A stretch of DNA of 5,250 nt from Elusimicrobiota bacterium. Lineage in GTDB: Bacteria > Elusimicrobiota > Elusimicrobia > UBA1565 > UBA9628. The first letter of the stretch is position 1. Each line of letters starts with the position of its first letter. The notes under the pieces are model-generated. The model searched no databases and was not told the DNA's origin. It worked only from the letters and a program-made list of their open reading frames with translations. The translations under genes and the position numbers were made by a program. The stretch lies in NCBI GenBank assembly GCA_023249695.1, contig JAHFCD010000148.1:1-5250 (forward strand), in the 5' to 3' direction. Shown one piece after another: positions 1-5,250 of the stretch.

Positions 1-180
1 CGCGGCATCGAAGGGTTTCTTCTCCCAGGGCTTCTTCGCGGCATCGAAGGGTTTCTTCTCCCAGGGCTTCTTCGCGGCATCGAAGGGTTTCTTCTCCCAG
101 GGCTTCTTCGCGGCATCGAAGGGTTTCTTCTCCCACGGCTTCTTGGCCGCGTCGAAGGGCTTCTTCACCCAAGGCTTCGC
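1..180 (-). repeat. 36-bp in-frame tandem repeat array, five copies visible
   Basis: Contiguous 36-bp units at 1-36, 37-72, 73-108, 109-144 and 145-180. The first three are identical. The fourth differs by one silent base (136, Pro codon). The fifth is diverged and encodes AKPWVKKPFDAA. The unit has two half-motifs, KKPW and KKPF. Near-identity at the nucleotide level, synonymous sites included, points to recent expansion or homogenisation by slippage or recombination. The array continues past the window edge, so its copy number is unknown. Confidence 0.97.
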
Positions 181-609
181 CGCGGGAGAGGCGGAGGGCG
201 GCGCGTCGCGGCGGTCGGGGGCGGCGGCCGGCGCGGCGGCCTGGCCGCGGCGGTCCTTGCCGGAGCGGCGCTCGACGAAGCCGGGCCGATTCGCCTTGGG
301 CGAATCGCCGGCGGCCTTGGCTGCGAAGCTGGGCTTGGGCGTATAGCCCTGGGGGCGGTCCCGGTCGGGGCGGCCCTCGACGACGAAGATCTTGCGATCG
401 CCGATGAACGCGCCGTTGAGCTTCTCGACGGCGATCTTGGCTTCGGCGTCCGTGGACATCTCGATGAAGCCGAAGCCTTTCGGCCGGCCGGTTTCGCGGT
501 CGAGAATGACCTTGGCGCTCAGGACGGTTCCGCAGGCGGAAAAGAGCTTGGCCAAATCTTCCTTCGTGGTTTTGTAGGGGAAGCCGCCGACATAGATATT
601 GTTAGCCAT
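1..609 (-). CDS. RRM-domain RNA-binding protein with repetitive basic C-terminal tail (partial, runs off window)
   Basis: Single-RRM RNA-binding protein; 203 residues are visible and the 3' end lies beyond position 1. The RRM spans about residues 4-79. RNP2 is IYVGGF (5-10) and RNP1 is KGFGFIEM (44-51), with the aromatic residues that stack on RNA bases present (Y6, F46, F48). A Pro/Ala/Arg-rich linker (about 87-143) leads to five 12-residue repeats of consensus KKPWEKKPFDAA (144-203 and probably onward), each with net positive charge. Bacterial RRM proteins such as the cyanobacterial Rbp family are usually only about 80-110 residues with a Gly-rich tail, so this tail is unusual. The family binds single-stranded RNA in the cytoplasm; the RNA target here is unknown. 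The ATG at 609 was chosen because the RRM begins immediately after it. No Shine-Dalgarno sequence precedes it, and TACAAT lies 7 nt upstream, suggesting a leaderless message. The domain call is firm; the physiological role is not known. Confidence 0.93.
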   Translation of the reverse strand, partial: MANNIYVGGFPYKTTKEDLAKLFSACGTVLSAKVILDRETGRPKGFGFIEMSTDAEAKIAVEKLNGAFIGDRKIFVVEGRPDRDRPQGYTPKPSFAAKAAGDSPKANRPGFVERRSGKDRRGQAAAPAAAPDRRDAPPSASPAAKPWVKKPFDAAKKPWEKKPFDAAKKPWEKKPFDAAKKPWEKKPFDAAKKPWEKKPFDAA

Positions 610-616
610 GGAGAGG

Positions 617-622
617 ATTGTA
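617..622 (-). promoter_or_regulatory. -10-like element (TACAAT) for the RRM gene, probably leaderless
   Basis: On the minus strand TACAAT is followed by 7 nt (CCTCTCC) and then the ATG at 609. This places the expected transcription start at or next to the start codon. A weak -35-like TTACCG lies at 641-646 with an 18-nt spacer. No AGGAGG-like sequence sits at ribosome-binding distance; the GGGGAGGGG at about 634-642 would be too far upstream of the ATG. This is inferred from motif and spacing only. Confidence 0.45.
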
Positions 623-713
623 CGATTCTTAACCCCTCCCCGGTAAGTCGCGCGGCGCGGATATTAGATTTACATTCCCGCTCCGGCCTCCGGGGCTACA
701 CTATCTTTGGAGC

Positions 714-720
714 GGAGGTG
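714..720 (+). promoter_or_regulatory. Strong Shine-Dalgarno sequence for the 56-codon ORF
   Basis: GGAGGTG lies 5 nt before the ATG at 726, close to ideal in both sequence and spacing. It favours this ATG over the second one at 732. A possible -10 (TACACT, 697-702) lies upstream, but no -35 at normal spacing is visible; the nearest, TTTACA at 669-674, is 22 nt away. Confidence 0.7.
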
Positions 721-725
721 CGGTT

Positions 726-896
726 ATGTCCATGAAAGCGGAGCGATCCCGGCATGCCGAAAAAAAGCCGAAGCGGGCGGTGAAGCGGGCGCGGACGGCG
801 CGGCCGGGCGAGGGCGAGATGCCGCGCATACTGGAATCCTCCCGGACGCGGGGGCTGGACATCCGGGTGAGCCGGCCTTGGAAGCGAACGGCCTAG
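726..896 (+). CDS. Small basic protein, 56 residues, unknown function
   Basis: ATG at 726 to TAG at 894-896. The product begins MSMKAERSRHAEKKPKRAVK and ends SRPWKRTA. It is strongly basic, with many Lys and Arg and few acidic residues, and has no hydrophobic segment, Cys cluster or recognisable domain. Such composition is compatible with nucleic-acid or ribosome binding, but no function can be assigned. The main evidence for a real gene is the strong Shine-Dalgarno GGAGGTG 5 nt upstream and its fit between a divergent RRM gene and a convergent HKD gene. The stop codon lies inside the left arm of a 16-bp inverted repeat whose other arm carries the stop of the convergent gene, so the 3' end may derive from that repeat. 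GC-rich DNA readily produces spurious ORFs of this size, so the coding call is moderate. Confidence 0.5.
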   Translation: MSMKAERSRHAEKKPKRAVKRARTARPGEGEMPRILESSRTRGLDIRVSRPWKRTA

Positions 897-943
897 GAGC
901 CTGAGCGATTAGTCCGCGGCATTCAGGTCGGCTGGCTCCTTTG
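895..943 (+). terminator. Possible weak intrinsic terminator of the small ORF
   Basis: AGGAGCC (895-901) can pair with GGCTCCT (934-940), enclosing a 32-nt loop, and is followed by TTTGT. The stem is only 7 bp and the U-tract is short. AGGAGCC can alternatively pair with a second GGCTCCT at 1029-1035 within the larger inverted repeat. It is plausible but not a canonical terminator. Confidence 0.25.
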
Positions 944-952
944 TCGATTCCC

Positions 953-970
953 GCTTCCAACGTTGGAAGC
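953..970. repeat. 18-bp perfect palindrome
   Basis: GCTTCCAACGTTGGAAGC is perfectly self-complementary (9+9, no loop). It lies between the 16-bp inverted-repeat arms, slightly left of their midpoint at about 965. No T-run follows on either strand, so it does not look like a simple intrinsic terminator. It may be a dimeric protein-binding site or part of a mobile repeat. Confidence 0.7.
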
Positions 971-1033
971 AATATCCATGGCGCTCCGTTTTCCGTTTGA
1001 ACAGAGCGGGACCCGGCTTAATTGCTCAGGCTC

Positions 1034-3938
1034 CTAGGCTTCGGGCTCGGAGGAGGGGGCGGCGAACTTCGGCTGGCGCTTGGGCGCCTTCGGCGCCATG
1101 CCGCGCTCGAACATCTGCAGGAAGGCGGCCGCGTAGCGGGCGATCTCGTCGGCCTCGTTGAAGAAGTTCGCGTTCTCGAAGCTCAGGGTCTCGGCGCGCG
1201 TCGAGTAGTTGAACGAGCCGCTCTCGAGCATCAGGCCGTCGAAGATCGCGAACTTGTTGTGCATCTTCTGGTAGCGCGGATCGCGTGAGCGGTCGGGTCC
1301 GCTGATCAGGCGCAGCTCGAAGCCGTGCCAGGCGAACCAGTCGTCGAGCTTCGAGGTCCCGGTCTGGCTCTTGTCCATGACGATCTGGACCTTCACGCCG
1401 CGGTCCTTGGCGCGCAGCAGCGCCTCGGCGATCGGCTGGGAGAAGAAGCTGAACATCGCGATCTGCACGGTGGCCTTCGAGGCCTCGATCGCGCGGATCA
1501 GCGCCTGCTCGATGCCGGAGTTCGGCGAGAACAGGTGGAGCGGGAAGCGCTCGCCGTTCAGGCTGATCGGCGTCTCGGCCTCCTGCGGGGGATCGGGGGG
1601 CAGGGGTTTCTTGCGGCCGGCCATCTCGGGCTCGGCGTCGTCGGCCTCGGGCATGACGGCGTCGACCCGGTTGACGACCTCGTCGAGCTTCTCCATGTCG
1701 GGCTCTTCGGCGAGGCCGCGCATGTATTCGAAGTAGCGCAGGTAGCCGGAGATGCGGCCCTGCTCGATGGAGAAGAAGACGTTCTCGTAGTGGTCTTCCT
1801 CGGACTGGCGCGTGTAGTTGTAGGACCCGAACTCGACGAGGCCTTCGTCGGCGATCATGAACTTGTTGTGCATGATGCCGCCGAGGCGGCCCTTGAGCAG
1901 GAGGACGTCGAAGCCTTCTTTGAGCAGGTCCACGACCATCTGCTTCGGCTTGCGCGGCGTCACGCCGTCGTCCTCGTAGCCGGTCGTGTACACGTGGCTG
2001 CGGTCGAGCACGATCTCGATCTTGACCCCGCGCTTCTGCGCGCGGTGCAGGGCGTCCCAGATGCCCGGCATGTTGAACTCGTACATCGCGATCCGCAGCG
2101 TCTTCGCGGCGGAGTCGATGAGCTTGATGAGGTCCGGTTCGACCGGCTCGTGCGGGCGGATGGCGCTGACGGGGAAGTCGACGCCGTTGAAGGCGATGCG
2201 GCGAGCGGCCGGGAGCGGATCGTGGCCGGGCTCGGGCGGCGCGGGGGGGCCGCGCGGCGCGAGCGCGTTGTCGTGCATCTGCTGGTCGGTCGGGAGCTCG
2301 CCCTCGGCGTAGGCGGGCGCCGTCTCGGCGATGTCGAACATGTGCTGATAGGTCTTCGCGAACGCCGCGACGTCGGTCTTGTCGTTGATGAAGTTGGCGT
2401 TCTCGAAGTTGTTCACGCCGGCGTTCTTCGTGGCGTTGCCGGAGCCGGTCTCGACGAGCTCGCCGTCGAAGATGAAGTACTTGTTGTGCATCTTCTCGGC
2501 GAGAGGGTAGTCGCTCTCCTCGCCGTTGGGGCCGCCCAGGAGCCGGACCTGCGCGCCCCGGCGCTGGAGGAACCCGAGGAACAGCTGCACGTGGTCGTAC
2601 TGAGACTGGCTCTTGTCGCCGACGACTCGAACCTTCACGCCGCGCTTGAGGGCGCGCTCGAGGGCGTCGGCGATCTTGCGCGACTCCATGACGAAGGCCG
2701 CGGCGTCGACGGAGACCTTCGACGCGTCGATGGCGGCCGCGATCGAGTCCTCGAACAGCTCTCCGGGGTTGAAGATCCACGCCGGGAGCTTGATGCCGTT
2801 GAAAGAGATCCGCTTCTGGGCGTCGGACGGCGGCGCGGGCACGTCGAGCGGCCATTCCTTGGTCGCCGATTCGGCGACGGTGACGCTGAGCGCCCGAAGG
2901 TGCGCCCAGGCGTCCTGGTAGGCCTTCACGCGGTCGGCGCCGGCGTCGAACAGCACGTTCTCGTAGTGGCTCTTCTCCGAGGTGTACGTCCAGTTGTAGG
3001 AGCCGAACTGGACCATCTTGCCGTCGTAGACCGCGAATTTGTGGTGGTTGATGCCGTACTTGGTCGGGCGGCCGACGACGGTGACGTCCACCTGATTGCG
3101 GATCAGCGCCCAGATCTGCTCGCTGCGGTAGCGCTTGTAGTCCGCGTCGGGCTCGTTGCGGGGATTGACGGCCGAGTCGCAGATGATGATCTCGACCTTC
3201 ACGCCGCGCTTCTTGGCGGCGAGCAGGGCCTTGAGGACGCCGCGCGAGGTGAACTCGTACAGCGCGATCTGAATCGACTCCTTGGAGGACTCGATCGCCC
3301 GGACGATGTGGGCCTCGACGGGTTCGTTCGGGCGGAAGGCGACGGAGGGGAAGTTCTCGCCGTTGAACGCGACGGCGCGGGGCGTCGTCGGGCCGCCGCC
3401 GTCGTCGCCGGTCTGCGCGGGCGGGGGCGTCTTGACCTTGGCGAGCGGATGGAAGGCGCCCTCGGTGAAGGCGGCGAGCGCCGCGGGCACGAACGACATG
3501 ACGCCGAGCTTGGCCTCGAAGGAGCGCGTCGCGTGGTCTCGGCCGCCGGCAAGATCGGAGTCGTCGGGCTTCGGGGTTTCGAGCTCGGTTTTCAGGCCCT
3601 CGAGAGCGGTTTTAGGCGCCTGCTGCTCGCCGGGGACGGCGGGCTTGACGGGCGCGGCGGCGGCGGGAATGACGCGGGCGGCGAGCGCGGCGGGAAGGGC
3701 GGCGGCCGGCAGAGCGGGGATCGCGGCGGCGGCGAGTGCCGGGGCCAGGGCGGGAGCTTGGAGCGACGGCCCTGACAGCGACGGGGCGGACAGGCTTGGA
3801 GCCCGCCGCGCCGAACGCGCCGGGAACCGGAGCGATAGGGGTGACGAGGCGGACTTCGACCGGGGCCATGACCTGGGCGAATACGGGCCCGGGTCCGGCG
3901 ACGATGAGGGCGAGCGAGAGCCGCCACATTCGACGCAT
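1034..3938 (-). CDS. Predicted exported protein with four tandem phospholipase D (HKD) domains; frameshift near 3803
   Basis: Member of the phospholipase D superfamily, whose HKD motifs cleave phosphodiester bonds in lipids or nucleic acids through a covalent phosphohistidine. The main frame is open from 3499 to the TAG at 1034-1036 (821 residues). It holds four domains at residues about 41-205, 229-395, 433-597 and 643-800, counted from the ATG at 3499. All four keep HxKx4Dx6GSxN: H152/K154/D159, H338/K340/D345, H544/K546/D551 and H747/K749/D754. Domains 1 and 3 resemble each other (RPxEPVE, GSYN, HYENV), as do 2 and 4 (DKSQ, KMHNK, FENANF), so a two-domain unit was probably duplicated. Upstream, another minus frame from the ATG at 3938 encodes a signal peptide (MRRMWRLSLALIVAG..., likely cleaved VFA|Q at 21/22) and a Pro/Ala stretch. 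This stretch continues smoothly in the main frame as APSLSAPSLSGPSL if one base near 3803 is skipped, giving 967 residues. The protein is probably periplasmic or secreted. The substrate (phospholipid or nucleic acid) is unknown. The internal ATG at 3499 has no good Shine-Dalgarno. Confidence 0.88.
3790..3812 (-). other. Inferred frameshift site in the HKD-domain gene
   Basis: The signal-peptide frame, read from 3938, is convincing down to GAFGAA (codon 3806-3804). Further on it degenerates into Arg-rich sequence and stops at TAA (3614-3612). The downstream frame becomes convincing from GCT-CCA-AGC (3802-3794), reading APSLSAPSLSG. One surplus base joins them, most simply one G of the GGG run at 3804-3802. 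Neither frame has a stop nearby, so the crossover is located only by amino-acid character, within about 20 bases. Confidence 0.7.
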
Positions 3939-3945
3939 TGGTGTG

Positions 3946-3951
3946 AGTATA
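3946..3951 (-). promoter_or_regulatory. -10 element (TATACT) for the HKD-domain gene, probably leaderless
   Basis: TATACT on the minus strand ends 7 nt (CACACCA) before the ATG at 3938, the same geometry as at the RRM gene. No Shine-Dalgarno precedes the ATG, and transcription would begin at about the start codon. The sequence at normal -35 spacing is a poor match to TTGACA. Four bases of the hexamer lie inside the left arm of an 8-bp inverted repeat. Confidence 0.5.
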
Positions 3952-3982
3952 CCCCGCGCTCCTCGGCCGACGGAGGGGTATA
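3948..3982. repeat. Inverted repeat TATACCCC-19 nt-GGGGTATA overlapping the HKD-gene -10
   Basis: Arms at 3948-3955 and 3975-3982 are perfectly complementary and separated by 19 nt. The left arm overlaps the -10 hexamer at 3946-3951. The geometry could suit a dimeric regulator operator or a duplicated promoter element. A loop palindrome TCGGCCGA (3963-3970) is not quite concentric. The functional role is inference only. Confidence 0.4.
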
Positions 3983-4006
3983 GGGCCCAATGCCGTAGAG
4001 GCAAAT

Positions 4007-4026
4007 GGCCCGGTACGCCTCGGGCC
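4007..4026 (-). terminator. Possible terminator hairpin downstream of the parvulin gene
   Basis: GGCCCG (4007-4012) pairs with CGGGCC (4021-4026) around an 8-nt loop. On the minus strand it is followed by ATTTGCC, a poor U-tract. A second perfect small hairpin, CGGCG-TCAAG-CGCCG at 4043-4057, lies just past the stop codon. Either could mark the transcript 3' end, but neither is canonical. Confidence 0.25.
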
Positions 4027-4062
4027 GGATGACCTATGGGGACGGCGTCAAGCGCCGCGCGC

Positions 4063-5007
4063 CTACTTGGCTTTGGCGGCGGGCTTGGGCTGGCCGGGCG
4101 TCTTGATGTCGGCCTTGCGGCGCAGCTCGAGGAGGAACGGCGCGGACGCGTCCTTGAGCTTTTCGGCGAGCAGCATCTCGCGAAGGTCGTCCTTCACTTC
4201 TTCGAAGGCGGCGCCTTGGGCGGCGCGCTTCTCGACGACCTGGAGGATGTGCCAGCCGCGGGGGCCGGCGATGACCTTCACCTCGCCGGCCTTCAGCGCG
4301 AAGGCGACCTCGTCGATCTCGGGCGGCAGCATGCCGCGGGAAACGAAGCCGTAGTCGCCGCCGGCCGCTTTGCCGCTGGCGGCGAGGGATTTCTCGCGGG
4401 CCAGGGTCTGGAAGTCGGCGCCGCCCTTGACCTTGGCGACGAGCTCGTTGGCGTCGGCTTCGGTCTTCGCCAGGATGTGGCGCAGGTGGACGGCCTCGGG
4501 CTTGCCGAGCTTGTCCTTGTTGGCGTCGTAGGCCTTCTTCAGCTCCTCGTCGCCGACCTTGAGGCCTTTCGCGTCCACGATGAGGCGCTCGCGCACGATC
4601 TCGTCGGCGAGGTCTTCCCGGACCTTGGAGAGGGTGGTGCCGGCCTGCTCGAGCTGGCTGACCAGGAGCTCGCGGCTGCCGAACTGGGCCTGGAGCCGGG
4701 CGAAGCGGCGGTCGACCTCGGCGCTCGAGGCGGTGATTTTCTTGGAGGCGGCCGCCTGGCGGAGGAGGAGCTCGTCGACCATTTCCTCGAGCGTCTGGGA
4801 GCCGTAGCGCTTCCAAAGGCGCTCGAGAACCTCGGACTGCCGTATGGCCGTGCCGTTGACGCGCACGACGTCGAAATCACCGGGAACGTTCGCGCCCGCG
4901 GCGGCGGCGGGGGCGGCGAGCAGCACGGCGGCGGCGATGGCGTGGCCGAGCCTCGGAAGGCTCGGCACAGATGCGGCGGAGGAAGTCCGGATAGCATCTA
5001 GGAACAT
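4063..5007 (-). CDS. Exported SurA/PrsA-type parvulin peptidyl-prolyl cis-trans isomerase
   Basis: A 314-residue foldase that is predicted to assist folding of exported proteins by cis-trans isomerisation of prolyl bonds outside the cytoplasm. Residues 1 to about 38 form a Sec signal peptide with a long n-region and a hydrophobic core (AIAAAVLLAAPAAAAGA). An alpha-helical SurA_N-like chaperone segment covers about 44-165 (starting VVRVNGTAIRQSEVLERL). One parvulin (rotamase) domain covers about 170-262, with the family landmarks LRHILA, a GGDYGFVSRGMLPPE segment and GWHILQVVEKR. A helical region and a short Lys/Pro/Ala tail complete it. Escherichia coli SurA has two parvulin domains; this protein has one, as in PrsA and many other bacterial homologues. 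The ATG at 5007 is chosen because AAAGGAGAG precedes it by a few nucleotides and the signal peptide starts here. The frame stays open upstream to an ATG at 5193, but that would run through the divergent gene. There is no lipobox, so it is probably soluble periplasmic. Confidence 0.93.
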   Translation of the reverse strand: MFLDAIRTSSAASVPSLPRLGHAIAAAVLLAAPAAAAGANVPGDFDVVRVNGTAIRQSEVLERLWKRYGSQTLEEMVDELLLRQAAASKKITASSAEVDRRFARLQAQFGSRELLVSQLEQAGTTLSKVREDLADEIVRERLIVDAKGLKVGDEELKKAYDANKDKLGKPEAVHLRHILAKTEADANELVAKVKGGADFQTLAREKSLAASGKAAGGDYGFVSRGMLPPEIDEVAFALKAGEVKVIAGPRGWHILQVVEKRAAQGAAFEEVKDDLREMLLAEKLKDASAPFLLELRRKADIKTPGQPKPAAKAK

Positions 5008-5010
5008 GGG

Positions 5011-5019
5011 CTCTCCTTT
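5011..5019 (-). promoter_or_regulatory. Shine-Dalgarno of the parvulin gene
   Basis: AAAGGAGAG on the minus strand sits 3 nt before the ATG at 5007, with the AGGAG core 5 nt away. It settles the start at 5007 rather than the far-upstream in-frame ATGs. A TATTAT at 5042-5037 on the same strand could be its -10, overlapping the opposing promoter. Confidence 0.7.
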
Positions 5020-5032
5020 AATAGTGCGGAGA

Positions 5033-5041
5033 TGATATAAT
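5033..5041 (+). promoter_or_regulatory. Extended -10 promoter (TGATATAAT) of the DUF971 gene
   Basis: TGA-TATAAT is a perfect extended -10 (TGn plus consensus hexamer at 5036-5041), a class that needs little -35 contact; none is visible at 17 nt. Initiation near 5048 would leave a leader of about 15 nt containing AAGGA (5050-5054), 8 nt before the ATG at 5063. The same AT-rich patch reads TATTAT on the other strand and may also serve the divergent parvulin gene. Confidence 0.6.
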
Positions 5042-5062
5042 AAAATTCCAAGGACTCCTGTC

Positions 5063-5250
5063 ATGCTCAATTTCACGCCACGCTCCATCGAGAAGGTCGA
5101 AGACGCTCGCCTGCGCATCGTCTGGGACGACGGACACCAGACCGAGCTTCCCTTCACCATGCTCCGCCGCCACTGCCCTTGCGCCATGTGCAAGGACGAG
5201 TGGACGGGGGAATCCCTGCTCGATCCCGCGACGGTGCCGGAGACCCTCGG
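5063..5250 (+). CDS. DUF971 / GBBH-like N-terminal domain protein (partial, 5' end)
   Basis: Only the first 62 codons are visible; the frame is open at the window edge. The start MLNFTPRSIEKVEDARLRIV, a WDDGH turn, and a Cys-rich CPCAMCKDEWTGE segment (residues about 38-50) match the DUF971 family, which shares its fold with the N-terminal domain of gamma-butyrobetaine hydroxylase. Family members are short (roughly 90-130 residues). In many bacteria they sit next to or are fused with Mrp/ApbC-type ATPases of iron-sulfur assembly, and the Cys cluster may bind metal. The exact function is not established. The ATG at 5063 has AAGGA at 5050-5054 and a consensus extended -10 upstream. The gene diverges from the parvulin gene with a 55-bp gap. 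Confidence 0.88.
   Translation, partial: MLNFTPRSIEKVEDARLRIVWDDGHQTELPFTMLRRHCPCAMCKDEWTGESLLDPATVPETL

Larger units (their letters stand above)
891..1039. repeat. 149-bp segment bounded by a perfect 16-bp inverted repeat
   Basis: Left arm GCCTAGGAGCCTGAGC at 891-906; right arm at 1024-1039 is its exact reverse complement. Similarity continues inward imperfectly (8 of the next 13 positions). Each arm contains the in-frame TAG of the adjacent gene, so the two convergent genes end in the same GCC-TAG-GAGCCTGAGC string. The interior (907-1023) has an 18-bp palindrome but no ORF of note. It could be a miniature transposable element, a mobile 3'-end repeat or a convergent termination region. No clear target-site duplication is visible. 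Confidence 0.8.

Noticed and set aside
1..180. CRISPR array
   Set aside because: The 36-bp units are directly contiguous with no spacers and are in frame with an RRM coding sequence.
724..972. 82-codon minus-strand ORF opposite the small basic ORF
   Set aside because: Pro/Ala/Ser-rich shadow translation without a visible ribosome-binding site; the plus-strand ORF has a strong one.
1026..2855. 609-codon minus-strand ORF overlapping the HKD gene
   Set aside because: Extremely Arg/Ala/Pro-rich out-of-frame translation of the same gene with no recognisable motif.
1325..3775. 816-codon plus-strand ORF opposite the HKD gene
   Set aside because: It is a GC-rich antisense shadow: composition is a monotonous Val/Leu/Asp/Glu/Arg mix without domains, while the minus strand encodes four clear HKD motifs.
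3939..4004. Starting the HKD-protein signal-peptide frame at the ATG at 4004
   Set aside because: It adds 22 residues without character before the signal peptide, has no ribosome-binding site, and would read through the putative -10 element.
4036..5001. 321-codon plus-strand ORF opposite the parvulin gene
   Set aside because: Antisense shadow with a Leu/Gly/Glu/Val-biased composition and no family resemblance; the opposite strand has a clear signal peptide and parvulin domain.
5008..5193. Extending the parvulin protein upstream to the ATG at 5193
   Set aside because: It would overlap the DUF971 gene and its promoter and bury the signal peptide inside the protein; the ATG at 5007 has a good Shine-Dalgarno.

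Overview
This GC-rich (visibly about two-thirds G+C) bacterial window holds five genes, arranged minus, plus, minus, minus, plus, with short intergenic gaps. No RNA gene, CRISPR array or transposase gene was seen, and no stretch longer than 300 bases lacks a gene. The host cannot be fixed from sequence alone. Secreted proteins whose signal peptide runs into a long Ala/Pro/Ser/Leu-rich stretch, together with a bacterial RRM protein and GC-rich codon use, recall the GC-rich Elusimicrobiota. That assignment is a tentative inference.

Left edge (1-609, minus): an RRM-type RNA-binding protein with intact RNP1 and RNP2 motifs. Its basic tail contains 12-residue repeats encoded by a nearly identical 36-bp tandem repeat, and it runs off the window. 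Divergent from it is a 56-codon basic small ORF (726-896, plus) of unknown function with a strong Shine-Dalgarno sequence.

Centre (897-3938): a 137-bp convergent intergenic region bounded by a perfect 16-bp inverted repeat. Each arm of the repeat contains the TAG stop codon of the flanking gene. Next comes a large minus-strand gene for a predicted exported protein with four complete phospholipase D (HKD) domains in an A-B-A-B order. Its signal peptide and its body lie in different reading frames, implying a one-base frameshift near 3803.

Right (4063-5250): a minus-strand gene for an exported SurA/PrsA-type parvulin peptidyl-prolyl isomerase. It is divergent from the start of a DUF971 (GBBH-like N-terminal domain) gene, across a 55-bp AT-rich promoter region with a perfect extended -10 element.

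The RRM gene and the HKD gene both lack a Shine-Dalgarno sequence and both carry a -10-like hexamer exactly 7 nt before their ATG, which suggests leaderless transcripts. The other three genes have ordinary ribosome-binding sites. The two exported proteins (HKD enzyme and foldase) are adjacent and co-oriented but appear to be transcribed separately. No single pathway links all five genes.
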